This document shows positions 1-8,666 of a DNA stretch of 64,000 nt, piece after piece. The notes beneath the pieces were generated by a model. That model saw nothing but the letters and a program-made list of their open reading frames with translations. It did no database searches and was not told the origin of the DNA. The position numbers and the translations under genes are program-made. How positions within the stretch are numbered: position 1 is the stretch's first letter; the number at the start of each line of letters is the position of its first letter. Source of the DNA: Gaiellasilicea sp963761905 (lineage in GTDB: Bacteria; Actinomycetota; Thermoleophilia; Gaiellales; Gaiellaceae); NCBI GenBank assembly GCA_963761905.1, contig CAVXIQ010000006.1:682001-746000 (forward strand), in the 5' to 3' direction.

Positions 1-192
1 GCCGACCCGTTCTTCCGAGAGCCTCTGCACCTCGAGCGCGATCTCCCGGATCGCCTTCTCGAGCCCTTCGTTGCGCGCGGCCAGCTCCGCGATCAGGGTC
101 CGAGAACCCGTCGTCGAGCGCAGCTCTTCGCCCTTGTGCGAGCTGATCAGCTCGTCGACGCGCGCGTACAGGGTCTCGTCCAGCATTTCCAC
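1..192 (-). CDS. Hypothetical coiled-coil protein, N-terminal part
   Basis: This is the first 64 codons of a minus-strand gene that runs off the left edge. The start is taken as GTG at 192 because a GGAGG box lies 9 nt upstream; an in-frame ATG follows two codons later at 186. The visible peptide is charged and rich in Leu, Glu and Arg, with a helical, coiled-coil-like pattern in its second half (ending ...LEVQRLSEERVG). I do not recognise a family. It is transcribed away from the glycosyltransferase gene that starts 72 nt to its right. Confidence 0.6.
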   Translation of the reverse strand, partial: MEMLDETLYARVDELISSHKGEELRSTTGSRTLIAELAARNEGLEKAIREIALEVQRLSEERVG

Positions 193-264
193 GGCGGCTT
201 ACCTCCTCTGGGGCAGCACCGAGTATAGAGCCCTTGTCGCGAGCCGGCCGGCGCCGTTCCGGGC

Positions 265-2561
265 ATGATGCGCGCGATGCGGATCGCGATCCTCTCGACC
301 TATCCGCCACGCGCCTGCGGGATCGGCACGTTCGCGTTCGACGTGCGGACGGCCCTCCTCGACGTCGCCGAGCGTGGACGACGTCGATCCGCTCGCGGTC
401 GTCGACGAGCCGCGGGCTCCGCAGCGGCCCGAGATCCTTCGCGCCGTTTCGCAAGGCACGCGCGGCGACTACGTTCGCGCCGCCCGGATGCTCAGCCGCA
501 CCGACGTCGACGTCGTCCTGCTCCAGCACGAGTACGGGATCTTCGGCGGTCGCGACGGCGAGTACGTGCTCTCGTTCGCGCGCGAGCTGGCTCAGCCGCT
601 CGTCGTGACCCTGCACACGGTCCTGTCGGAGCCGACCGCGCACCAGCTCGAGGTGCTGACCGCGCTCTGCGACGAGGCCGAGCGCGTGATCGTGCTCACG
701 GAGACGGCGCGGAGGCTCCTCACCGGGCTCGGCGCCTGCGACGACGAGAAGATCCGGGTCGTCCCGCACGGCGCGCCGGTCGAGCTCGGAGCGCGGCGAG
801 CCGAGCAGGAGGCCGGTCGGCGGCCTCAGTACGTCGCTCCCGTTCGCGGCGGTTACGAGCACATCAAGTCGCGCTTCCTGCTCTCCACCTTCGGCCTGAT
901 CTCGCCGGGTAAGGGCCTCGAGACGATGATCGACGCTCTGCCCGAGCTCGTCGAGCGGCATCCCGAAGTGCTCTATCTGATCGCCGGCCGCACGCATCCG
1001 CAGGTTGCCCGGCGCGCGGGCGAGGAGTACCGCCTGAAGCTCGAGCGGCGAGTCGTCGATCTGGGGATGAACGACCACGTCGAGTTCGACGACCGCTTCC
1101 TCTCGATCGACGAGCTCGCCGACCTCCTCGCCGCGACAGATGTCTTCGTGACGCCCTACCTCGGCCGCGAGCAGATCGCCTCCGGTGCGCTCACGTTCGC
1201 GATCGCCGCCGGGTGCGCGACGGTTTCGACGCCGTACTGGTACGCCACGGACATGCTCGCGTCGGGCGCCGGCACGCTCGTGCCGTTCGGTGACGCGGCG
1301 GCTCTCACCGAGGCGGTCTGCCACTACCGCGAGTCACCGGAGGCGCTCACCGCGGCGCGCAAGGAGGCGCGTCGGCTGGGCGGCGAGCTGGCCTGGCCGT
1401 CCGTCGCCGAGGCGACGGCCGCCGTCCTGCTCGAGGCGACGGAGGCCGCTCCCCGGCGGACCTCGATTCCCGACGTCGAGCTCGAGCTCGCGGAGACGCG
1501 CACCGATCACCTGCTGACGCTCGTCGACGACTGCGGGATCGTCCAGCACGCCCACGGCGCGATTCCGAATCGCGGAACCGGCTACTGCGTCGACGACGTC
1601 GCCCGGCTGCTCGTCGTCGCGCTCGAGCTGGAGCAGCGGACCGGCGACCGCGCCTGGATGCCCATCGTCTATCGCTCGCTCGCGTTCCTCTGCGACGCCG
1701 CCGACAGGCGCGGGTACGGCCGGAATGCGCAACTTCATGGGATACGACCGGCAGTGGCTCGACGAGCCGCACGTCGGCGACCACGTCGGCCGCGCCGTCT
1801 GGGCGCTCGGGGACATCCTCTCGACCGCGTGGGTGCCTGCGGCGGTCGAGCCCTCGCGGCGCCTGCTCGCTGCGCTCGTCGGCTCGCTCGATACCGAGCT
1901 CTCCGTGCGGACGGCCGCCTACGCGATCCTCGGCCTCGCCCGACTCGACAAGGATCGGCTCGATCCGGCAGCCGCGTCGCTGCTCGATCGCTGCGTCACG
2001 CAGCTCGAAGCTGCATACGACGCGACCGCCGGCGACGACTGGCGCTGGTTCGAGGACAAATTGACCTACGACAACGCCCGGCTCCCGCATGCGCTGATCG
2101 TCGGCGGGATGGCCATCGGCCGCGACTCGGCGGTGGACGTCGGTCTCGAGTCGCTCGCCTGGCTTGGCGACGAGTGCGGGCTCGGTGAGGGCGTGTTGCG
2201 GCTCCCGGGGCATCTCGGCCGGCGCCGCGGCGAGCCTGCGCCGGGCGGCGGCGACGAGCAGCCGCTCGATGCCTCGGCGATCGTCGAGGCGGAGCTCTGC
2301 GCCTTCGCCGTCACGCACGATCCGGAGCACGGGGCCCGCGCCCAGCGCGCGTTCGAATGGTTCCTGGGGCGAAATCGGCTGGGCCTGCCGCTCTACGACT
2401 TCGCCACCGGTGGCTGTAGCGACGGGCTCGGCGAGGAGGCCGTGAACGCGAACGAGGGCGCCGAGTCGACGCTCGCCTTCCACCGTGCGCAGCACGTGCT
2501 CGAGGCGGCCGGCCTGCCACGCGTGCTCCGGCGCCCGGCGCGACGTGGAGTGGCGGCGTGA
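265..2561 (+). CDS. Family 4 glycosyltransferase fused to an alpha/alpha-barrel-like C-terminal domain (two frameshifts)
   Basis: The N-terminal half is a GT-B glycosyltransferase: it begins RIAILSTYPPRACGIGTF and carries the GT4 signatures LISPGKGLETMIDALPEL and IASGALTFAIAAGCA. The C-terminal half (NRGTGYCVDDVARLL, RNFMGYDRQW, YDFATGGCSDGLG) matches the all-helical domain often fused to this enzyme. The total is about 765 residues. The reading frame moves +1 near 373 and +1 near 1724; conserved sequence continues across both points, so I read them as sequence errors. The start is ATG 265 (268 and 277 are alternatives). It overlaps the GH130 gene by GTGA, which suggests a shared job in handling a mannose-containing glycan, but the sugar specificity is not visible. 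Confidence 0.85.
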
Positions 2562-3541
2562 GCGGGAGCAGCGCCACCGGCGCGCGCGTGCGGAGCGAGC
2601 AGCGCGAGCTCTTCCGTCGTCACCCCGGCAATCCGATCCTGAGCGCCGAGGACTGGCCGACTCCGGTCAACGTCGTCTTCAACCCGGCGGCGGCGATCGT
2701 CGGCGGCGAGACGATCCTGCTCGCGCGCGTCGAGGCGCAGACCGGCATATCGCACCTCACGGTCGCACGCTCGGCGAACGGCGTCGACGGGTGGAGAGTC
2801 GATCCCGAGCCGCTGCTCGAGGCGGCGGAGGGAATCGAGACCGAGCAGTGGGGCTTCGAGGATGCCCGCGCCGTCTGGGTCGACGAGCTCGATCGCTTCG
2901 TGATCACGTGCACGGCGTACGGCCCCGCCGGCCCGGCCGTCTATCTCGCGACCACGAAGGATTTCGTCTCCGTCGAGCGCCATGGGGTGATCGTCGCGCC
3001 CGAGGACAAGAACGCCGCCGTTCTTCCCGAGCGGATCGACGGCAAGTGGATCCTCTTCCACCGCCCGACGACCGGGTTCGGCGGCGTCTCGCACGCGGGA
3101 ATCGCACTCTCGCGCTCGGACGATCTCGGGGGCTGGAGCTCGGCCGAGGACGTGATGCACCCGAGGGCGGGCGCGTGGTGGGACTCGCTCCGGATCGGGA
3201 TCGGGCCGCCGCTCGTGAAGACCGAGCACGGCTGGCTCCTCATCTACCACGGCGTCAAGGAAACAGTGTCCGGCGCGATCTATCGGCTCGGGCTGGCGTT
3301 GCTCGACCTCGAGGAGCCGACGCGCGTGCTCCGCCGTGCGTCCGACTGGATCTTCGGGCCGCTCGAGCAGTACGAGCGGCAGGGCGATGTCGCGAATGCG
3401 ATCTTTCCCTGCGGCCTGATCGTCGCCCCGGATGGAGAGCTGCGCCTCTACTACGGCGCCGCCGACACCTCGATCTGCCTTGCGACGGGCCGACTCGACG
3501 AGCTCGTCGAGCGGGTGCTGGCCGCGCCGCCGCCGGAATGA
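2558..3541 (+). CDS. GH130-family glycosidase / mannoside phosphorylase
   Basis: The 327-residue protein has the five-bladed beta-propeller pattern of family 130: an RHPGNPIL entry motif, FNPAAAIVGGE, WGFEDARAVWV, HRPTTGFGG, and a late IFPCGLIV...LRLYYGAAD segment. Family members phosphorolyse or hydrolyse beta-mannosides; which one applies cannot be told here. No signal peptide is seen, so it is probably cytoplasmic. The GTG start at 2558 overlaps the stop of the upstream glycosyltransferase (GTGA), giving a two-gene operon, with the cupin gene 10 nt downstream. Confidence 0.88.
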   Translation: MSGSSATGARVRSEQRELFRRHPGNPILSAEDWPTPVNVVFNPAAAIVGGETILLARVEAQTGISHLTVARSANGVDGWRVDPEPLLEAAEGIETEQWGFEDARAVWVDELDRFVITCTAYGPAGPAVYLATTKDFVSVERHGVIVAPEDKNAAVLPERIDGKWILFHRPTTGFGGVSHAGIALSRSDDLGGWSSAEDVMHPRAGAWWDSLRIGIGPPLVKTEHGWLLIYHGVKETVSGAIYRLGLALLDLEEPTRVLRRASDWIFGPLEQYERQGDVANAIFPCGLIVAPDGELRLYYGAADTSICLATGRLDELVERVLAAPPPE

Positions 3542-3551
3542 GGAGGGTTGG

Positions 3552-3896
3552 ATGAAAGCGGTCGTCGTCAGGCCCGGCGAAGGACATCGCGTCGGCAACG
3601 TCGAGTTCCTCGCGCGGAGCGCCGACACGCCGCGCTTCAACCTCGCCGTGATCGAGATCCAGCCGCACCGGGGCGGCCCCCCGAAACACGCCCACGCCGC
3701 CGAGGACGACGCGTTCTACATCCTCGAGGGTGAGCTGACCTTCGGCGTCGAGGGCGAGGAGGTCGTCGCCGGCCCGGGAACGTTCGTGCTCGTTCCCCCG
3801 GGCGTCGAGCACACCTTCGCGAACGACGGCGACGCGGTCGTGCGGATGGTCAACGTCCACGCGCCCGCCGGCTTCGACCTCCGGCTCGAGAGCTAG
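3552..3896 (+). CDS. Small cupin-domain protein
   Basis: The 114-residue single-domain cupin has motif 1 around PPKHAHAAEDDAFYILEGELTFG (His, His, Glu metal ligands in the usual G-X5-HXH-X3,4-E layout) and motif 2 around GPGTFVLVPPGVEHTFAN (PxG...HxF). A strong AGGAGG box at 3540-3545 lies just before ATG 3552. It follows the GH130 gene by 10 nt, so it is probably in the same transcript. The function is not predictable from the fold: isomerase, dioxygenase or binding protein are all possible. Confidence 0.85.
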   Translation: MKAVVVRPGEGHRVGNVEFLARSADTPRFNLAVIEIQPHRGGPPKHAHAAEDDAFYILEGELTFGVEGEEVVAGPGTFVLVPPGVEHTFANDGDAVVRMVNVHAPAGFDLRLES

Positions 3897-3901
3897 AGAC
3901 C

Positions 3902-3917
3902 ACGGCCTTCCGGCCGT
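3902..3917. terminator. Hairpin between convergent genes
   Basis: A perfect 6-bp stem (ACGGCC / GGCCGT) with a TTCC loop lies between the stop codons of the cupin gene and the convergent VOC gene. There is no T-run, as is usual in high-GC actinobacteria, so its action as a terminator is inferred from position only. Confidence 0.4.
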
Positions 3918-3924
3918 CCGCGAC

Positions 3925-4290
3925 TTACGCAGGCTCGAAGAGCTCGACCGGGTTCCCGGACGGGTCGTCGACGAGGATCTGCTTGCCGCCGACGCCGTCG
4001 AGAATGTCGTTCCGGAAGCGAGCGCCGGCGCTGCGAAGACTCGTCACCAGCTCGTCGATCGCCTCGACTTCGACGACGAGGCGATTCCAGCCGCCAGGCT
4101 CGGGCTTGCGGCCGTCCGGCATGGGCTGCGCCGCCGAGCTGCGCGGGCCGCTCAGCCAAAGCGACAACGTGTCTCGCGTCACGATCGCGAACGCGGGACC
4201 CATGCGCTGCTCGAGCTCGAAGCCGAGCTGGTCGACGTAGAACGTCACGGCGGCGTCGACGTCGTCGACGAGGTACCGAACCGCGGCCAC
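3925..4290 (-). CDS. VOC (glyoxalase/bleomycin-resistance fold) protein
   Basis: The 121-residue protein shows the vicinal-oxygen-chelate pattern: VRYLVDDVDAAVTFYVDQLGFE at the N-terminus and ILVDDPSGNPVELFEP at the C-terminus, with the C-terminal Glu of the metal site present. The start is GTG 4290, one nt after the stop of the DUF3830 gene. It is the last gene of the minus-strand purine-degradation operon. A role in ring-opening or side-product handling is possible, but the substrate is unknown. Confidence 0.8.
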   Translation of the reverse strand: MAAVRYLVDDVDAAVTFYVDQLGFELEQRMGPAFAIVTRDTLSLWLSGPRSSAAQPMPDGRKPEPGGWNRLVVEVEAIDELVTSLRSAGARFRNDILDGVGGKQILVDDPSGNPVELFEPA

Positions 4291-4291
4291 G

Positions 4292-4699
4292 TCAGGCCTC
4301 GCGGAACGAGATCTGCTGTGCGCCCTCCCAGAGGGTCAGCCGGCCGAGCTCCTTCAGCTGCTCCTGGCCCTCGACGAGGGTGGCGAAGTGGTTCGCCCAG
4401 AGGTGGCCCGCCTTGCTCGCGAAGCTGCAGTAGCCGTAGGGGAAGAGGAGCTCGGTCTCGCTCTCGCCGCCCGGGTAGAGGGCGAGCTCGCCGGGATGCG
4501 GATAGCTCGTCGCGTTCTCCGGGCCGATCCCGAGATCGCGGTCGCCCCACGGGATCCAGTTCGACTCGCCGCTCCAGCGGCAGTGGATGATCCGGTCGTC
4601 GAGCGGGAGGATCGCCTTGAACGCGGCGACGGTCTGCGGCGCCAGCTCGTCCTCCCAGCGGGCGAGGAAGCGCATTCCGGCGGCGGTGATCTCGAGCAT
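4292..4699 (-). CDS. DUF3830 (cyclophilin-like) protein
   Basis: The 135-residue protein starts MLEITAAGMRFLARWEDE and contains IIHCRWSGESNWIPWGD and FPYGYCSFASKAG, a pattern I recognise as DUF3830, a cyclophilin-like family of unknown function. The ATG at 4699 is preferred over upstream in-frame starts because the family match begins there. It lies 10 nt after puuD and abuts the VOC gene, inside the urate-degradation operon. This suggests a role in purine or ureide catabolism, but no reaction can be assigned. Confidence 0.75.
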   Translation of the reverse strand: MLEITAAGMRFLARWEDELAPQTVAAFKAILPLDDRIIHCRWSGESNWIPWGDRDLGIGPENATSYPHPGELALYPGGESETELLFPYGYCSFASKAGHLWANHFATLVEGQEQLKELGRLTLWEGAQQISFREA

Positions 4700-4709
4700 G
4701 GCGGAGAAC

Positions 4710-5855
4710 CTACCCGGCCGCGGCCGCCCAGGCGACGAGCTGGGCGCGCTCGTCATCCGTCAGCCCGGTCGTGTTCCCAGGCGGCATCGCGCGAGCAGAG
4801 ACCTGGCTCTCGATCAGAGAGGAGTTCGCGCGCATCCCGTCGAGCGTCTCGAGGCGGACCCCGTTCGGCGCGGAGGCGCCGACGTGACACGCGGTGCAGC
4901 GCTCCGTCACGATCGCCACGGCCTCGGCGTCCGTGACCTGGCTCGCGACCGCAGGAGTGTCCTCCGGTGCGAGGACGACGGCCAGCGCGATCGCGCCGGC
5001 CCCAACCGCCGCCGGAATCCACCAGGCGCGTCGTCCCTGATGCCAGAGGTTGAAGAAGTGCCGGATCGCGGCGACGAGCGCGAAGAGCGCCAGCAGGACG
5101 AGCCAGGCTTGGCCGCTCCCGAAGGCGATCGGGAAGTGCCCGGCGAGCATCGTGAACACGACCGGCAGCGTCAGGTAGTTGTTGTGGACGGACCGCTGCT
5201 TCGCGCGCAGCCCGGGCGCGGGGTCCGGCTCCCGGAACTCCTCCTTCGCGCGGACGAGCTCCCAGTGCGCGGGGATGATCGTGAAGAAGACGTTGGCGGC
5301 CATGATCGTGCCGAGCATCGCGCCCACCTGGAGGTAGGCGGCTCGGGCGGCGAAGAGCTCGCCCGCCGCGAAGGCCGCTGCGACGACGAGCGCGATCGTG
5401 AAGGTCGCGACCGCGCGGTCGTCACGGAGAATCCGGCAGGCGGCGTCGTAGAGGAGCCAGGCGAGCACGAGCCCGCCGCCCGACAGCGCCGCGGCCTGCC
5501 AGCCGGTGAGGTCGGCCACCGTGGGGTCGACGAGTCGCGCGTCCGGATCCGTCCAGTAGAGGACGACGAGCAGCGCGAAGCCGGAGAGCCAGGTCGTATA
5601 GGCCTCCCATTTGAACCAGTGCAGGTGCTCGGGCAGCTGCGGTGGCGCCACCTTGTACTTCTGGGAGTGGTAGAAGCCGCCGCCGTGGACGCCCCAGTAC
5701 TCGCCGGCGACGCCCTCCTTCGGCTCCTTCGGCGGCGCCAGGCCGAGGTCGAGCCGGATGAAGTAGAAGGACGCGCCGATCCAGGCGATCCCGGCCACGA
5801 CGTGGAGGAAGCGCAGGACGAGGTCGGCGACGTCTCTCAGGTAGTCCGCGTCCAC
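4710..5855 (-). CDS. puuD: Membrane-bound urate oxidase with cytochrome c domain (PuuD)
   Basis: The 381-residue protein has about eight hydrophobic segments: an N-terminal one (FLHVVAGIAWIGASFYFIRL), the conserved WFKWEAYTTWLSGFALL segment and further helices, followed by a C-terminal cytochrome c domain with a CTACH haem-binding motif near residue 315. PuuD enzymes oxidise urate to 5-hydroxyisourate and pass electrons to the respiratory chain rather than making peroxide. The start is GTG 5855, overlapping the end of uraD by 19 nt. The neighbours UraD and UraH act on its product, so the operon forms a urate-to-allantoin module. Confidence 0.93.
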   Translation of the reverse strand: MDADYLRDVADLVLRFLHVVAGIAWIGASFYFIRLDLGLAPPKEPKEGVAGEYWGVHGGGFYHSQKYKVAPPQLPEHLHWFKWEAYTTWLSGFALLVVLYWTDPDARLVDPTVADLTGWQAAALSGGGLVLAWLLYDAACRILRDDRAVATFTIALVVAAAFAAGELFAARAAYLQVGAMLGTIMAANVFFTIIPAHWELVRAKEEFREPDPAPGLRAKQRSVHNNYLTLPVVFTMLAGHFPIAFGSGQAWLVLLALFALVAAIRHFFNLWHQGRRAWWIPAAVGAGAIALAVVLAPEDTPAVASQVTDAEAVAIVTERCTACHVGASAPNGVRLETLDGMRANSSLIESQVSARAMPPGNTTGLTDDERAQLVAWAAAAG

Positions 5856-6235
5856 CGATTCCTTGCGATCGCGCAGAGCTCGCGGAGCCCGGTCTCGAGT
5901 TCCTGCTCGCGACTCCGGCCGAGCCGCTCCCGCAGCACCGGCAGGAGCTCCTCGCGCGAGCGGCCGCCCACGAAGACGACGAATGCGAAGCCGAACCGGC
6001 GCTCGTACTCCTCGTTCAGGCGGGCGAGCTCGGCGAGTATTTCGGCGTCGCCGCCGTGCTGCTCGGGCGAGCGCTCGCCGATCCGCGGATGTGCGGCGAG
6101 TGCGGCGAACTGATCCTCGTCGGGCAGCCCGAGCGCCACCTCCTCGGCGATCGCGAGCGGGTTCTCGCGGGCCGCGAGCTCGTCGACGAGCCGCGTGCGC
6201 CCCGAGAAGAGCGGCGCGAGCTCGTCGGCGCTCAG
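5837..6235 (-). CDS. uraD: OHCU decarboxylase (UraD)
   Basis: UraD decarboxylates 2-oxo-4-hydroxy-4-carboxy-5-ureidoimidazoline to S-allantoin. The sequence contains FAALAAHPRIGERS, with the catalytic His of the HPRIG motif, and FGFAFVVFVGGRSREELL, both diagnostic of the family. At 132 residues it is at the short end. No ATG, GTG or TTG lies near the conserved N-terminus; the best start is CTG at 6235, whose last two bases form the uraH stop (CTGA overlap). It lies between uraH and puuD in a tightly overlapping operon. Confidence 0.88.
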   Translation of the reverse strand: MSADELAPLFSGRTRLVDELAARENPLAIAEEVALGLPDEDQFAALAAHPRIGERSPEQHGGDAEILAELARLNEEYERRFGFAFVVFVGGRSREELLPVLRERLGRSREQELETGLRELCAIARNRWTRTT

Positions 6236-6519
6236 CTGCCGCGGTAGCTCGCGCACGAGTAGGGCGAGACGAGGAGCGGCACGTGGAAGTGGCCGTCGCC
6301 GAGCTCGACCTCCAGCTCGACGCGGGTGAAGAACGGCGAGGGCGGATGGAAGACGAGCCGGTAGGCGCCGGGCTCGAGCTCGTCGGCCAGCCGGGCGCGG
6401 CCGTCCTCGTCGGTGCGGGCGACTGTTACGAGCCGCGAGCCGCGGTAGAGCTCGACCGGCACATCGGCGGCCGGCCCGCCCGCGCCGGTGTCGAGCACAT
6501 GAGTCGAAAGCGAGGTCAT
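6232..6519 (-). CDS. uraH: 5-hydroxyisourate hydrolase (UraH, transthyretin-like)
   Basis: The 95-residue transthyretin-fold protein has the three conserved pieces: LSTHVLDTGAGGPA with the catalytic His, TDEDGRARL in the middle, and FHVPLLVSPYSCASYRGS, whose C-terminal SYRGS is the family hallmark. It hydrolyses 5-hydroxyisourate made by PuuD to OHCU, the substrate of UraD. ATG 6519 overlaps the stop of the deaminase gene by ATGA. Confidence 0.95.
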   Translation of the reverse strand: MTSLSTHVLDTGAGGPAADVPVELYRGSRLVTVARTDEDGRARLADELEPGAYRLVFHPPSPFFTRVELEVELGDGHFHVPLLVSPYSCASYRGS

Positions 6520-7847
6520 GCGGCGAATCTTCGCGCCTGGACCCGATGGAGGCGCGCGATCTCTCGCTCGTCGGCCCGGACGAGCGCCCCGCCGTCGACC
6601 ACGAGCTCGCCGCCGACGTAGAGCCGGTCGACCCGGTGCGGCCCGGAGAGGACGAGCCCGTCGACGGGATCGGCGGCACCGGCGAGCTCCAGGCCATCCG
6701 TCCGCCAGACCGCGAGATCGGCGCACTTGCCCGGCGAGAGCTCGCCGATGTCGTCGCGGCCGAGCACCGCCGCGCCGCCGCGCGTGGCGAGCCGGAGCGC
6801 CTCCCGCGAGCTGAGCGCGGTTGGTCCGCCGATGCCCCGTGCGACGAGCAGTGCCTGCTTCACCTCGAGGAAGAGGTCGCTTCGTTCGTTCGACGCGGAC
6901 CCGTCGACGCCGAGGCCGACGCGAACACCCGCGTCGAGCAGTCGTCGGGTCGGCGCGATTCCCGCTCCGAGGCGCAGGTTCGAGCTGGGGCAGTGGGCGA
7001 CGCCGGTGCCGGTGTCGGCGAAGCGGCCGATCTCGGTGTCGGCGAGGTGGACGCAATGCGCGCACCAGACGTCGTCCGCGAGCCAGCCGAGCTGCTCGAG
7101 GTACTCGACGGGCGAGCAGCCGAAGCGCTCGCGGCAGAACGCCTCCTCCTCGACCGTTTCCGCGAGGTGCGTGTGGAGCTGGAGCCCGAGCTCGCGGGCG
7201 AGGGCCGCAGACTCGGTCATCAGCTCGCGCGTGACCGAAAAGGGAGAGCAGGGGGCGACGGCGATCTGCACGCGCGCCCCGGGACTCGACTCGTGGAGCG
7301 CTGCAAGTCGCTTCGTGTCCTCGAGGATCGCGTCCAGTCGCTCCACGACGGAGTCGGGTGGCAGGCCCCCGTCGGACACGCCGAGATCCATCGAGCCCCG
7401 CGAGGCGACGAGCCGGACGCCGAGCTCCCGCGCCGCCTGGAGCTCCGCCTCGATCAGGCCCTGCTCACCGTGCGGGAAGACGTAGTGGTGGTCGAAGACC
7501 GTGCCGCAACCGGAGAGCGCAAGCTCGGCGAGGCCGGTGCGGGCGGCCGCGTACTCGGCCTCGGCGTCGATGCGCGCCCACGTCGGATACAGCTCGACGA
7601 GCCACTCGAAGAGCGTGCCCTGCGGCGCGCGGGCGCGGGTGAGGGTCTGGTAGAGGTGGTGGTGCGTGTTCACGAGCGCGGGGGTGACGACCGCGCCGGC
7701 GAGGTCGCTGCGCTCGTCTGCCGGGGGCTCCTCGCCCGAGCCGAGGGCGCTGAGGACGCCGTCCTCGACGAGGATCCAGCCATCGGGGTGCTCGGTGCCC
7801 GCGTCGTCCATCGTGACGACATGCGCGTGCGCGAGCAGGGATTTCAT
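6516..7847 (-). CDS. Amidohydrolase of the guanine / 8-oxoguanine deaminase group
   Basis: The 443-residue amidohydrolase-superfamily protein has the metal-binding NTHHHL motif, LHTHLAE, CAHCVHL and GVDGSASN, with Arg/Gln-rich substrate-loop sequence LYQTLTRARAPQGTLFEWL. This arrangement fits 8-oxoguanine deaminase and related purine or triazine deaminases. Given the xanthine dehydrogenase and urate genes around it, deamination of guanine or a guanine derivative is the likely job. It is the first gene of the minus-strand operon. A TACGGT box 8 nt before ATG 7847 suggests a leaderless message. Confidence 0.85.
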   Translation of the reverse strand: MKSLLAHAHVVTMDDAGTEHPDGWILVEDGVLSALGSGEEPPADERSDLAGAVVTPALVNTHHHLYQTLTRARAPQGTLFEWLVELYPTWARIDAEAEYAAARTGLAELALSGCGTVFDHHYVFPHGEQGLIEAELQAARELGVRLVASRGSMDLGVSDGGLPPDSVVERLDAILEDTKRLAALHESSPGARVQIAVAPCSPFSVTRELMTESAALARELGLQLHTHLAETVEEEAFCRERFGCSPVEYLEQLGWLADDVWCAHCVHLADTEIGRFADTGTGVAHCPSSNLRLGAGIAPTRRLLDAGVRVGLGVDGSASNERSDLFLEVKQALLVARGIGGPTALSSREALRLATRGGAAVLGRDDIGELSPGKCADLAVWRTDGLELAGAADPVDGLVLSGPHRVDRLYVGGELVVDGGALVRADEREIARLHRVQARRFAA

Positions 7848-7873
7848 CGCCCGTTACCGTACTCTTCCGAGCC
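7848..7873. promoter_or_regulatory. Compact divergent promoter region of the purine locus
   Basis: Only 26 nt separate the divergent deaminase and xanthine dehydrogenase starts. On the minus strand TACGGT (7861-7856) sits 8 nt before ATG 7847; on the plus strand TACTCT (7860-7865) sits 8 nt before GTG 7874. The two -10-like boxes overlap, so both messages would be leaderless and the two promoters should compete or be co-controlled. This is inferred from sequence pattern alone. Confidence 0.5.
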
Positions 7874-8666
7874 GTGGAGGTCGTCACCCCTCGCACGCTC
7901 GAAGAGGCGCTCCGCGTGAAGGCCGAGCGCCCCGACGCACGCCCGATCGCCGGCGGCACCGACCTCCTCGTCGAGCTGAACTTCGACCGCGCACGGCCGG
8001 AGACGATCCTCAATCTGGCCGAGGTGGAGGAGTTGCGCGGGTGGTCGCGGCAGAACGGCGAAGTGCGACTCGGCGCGGCGCTCACCTACGCCGAGGCGAT
8101 GCGAGAGCCGCTGGCAGAGCTCATGCCGGCGCTCGCCGAGGCGTCTCGGACGGTCGGCTCGCCGCAGATCCGGAACCGAGGGAACGATCGGGGGCAATCT
8201 CGGGACGGCCTCACCCGCCGGCGACGCGCTGCCGCCGCTGCTCGTCGAAGGCGCGCAGGTCGAGCTCGGGAGCATCCGAGGGGTGCGCGTCTTGCCTCTC
8301 GCCGAGTTCCTCGTCGGGCCGAAGCGGAACGCGCTCGAGCCGGACGAGCTCGTCCTGGCCGTGCGCTTGACGCCGAGCGGCCAGCCGCAGACGTTCATGA
8401 AGGTCGGACCGCGGAACGCGATGGTGATCGCGGTCTGCTCCCTTGCGCTCGTCGCCGACCGGGAGCGCGGCGAGCTTCGGGCTGCGTACGGGTCGTCGGG
8501 GCCGGTCGTGGGGCTCGTGACCGCGCCGCTCGCCGACGCCGACGCGTTCGCCGACGCGGTGGCGGCGGCAGCGTCGCCGATCGACGACGTTCGCGGAACG
8601 GCGGCGTACCGGCGGCACGCGCTCCGGGTTCTCGCGGCGAGGGCGTTGAAGCGGTGCCTGGCATGA
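7874..8666 (+). CDS. Xanthine dehydrogenase-type FAD-binding subunit (one frameshift)
   Basis: This is the medium (CoxM/XdhB-like) subunit of a molybdenum hydroxylase: VVTPRTLEEALRVKAE, PIAGGTDLLVEL (FAD contact) and, after the shift, TIGGNLGTASPAGDALPPLL and LEPDELVLAVRL. An extra base at about 8183 (GGGAACG where GGGACG is expected) breaks the frame inside the conserved IRNRGTIGGN motif. The intact length is about 263 residues. It passes electrons from the iron-sulphur subunit to NAD or another acceptor. The 2Fe-2S subunit gene follows with an ATGA overlap. Confidence 0.88.

Noticed and set aside
7874..8666. Interpreting broken genes such as the xanthine dehydrogenase FAD subunit as pseudogenes.
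   Set aside because: Protein conservation continues undisturbed on both sides of each single-base shift, operon structure is intact, and essential genes are affected equally.
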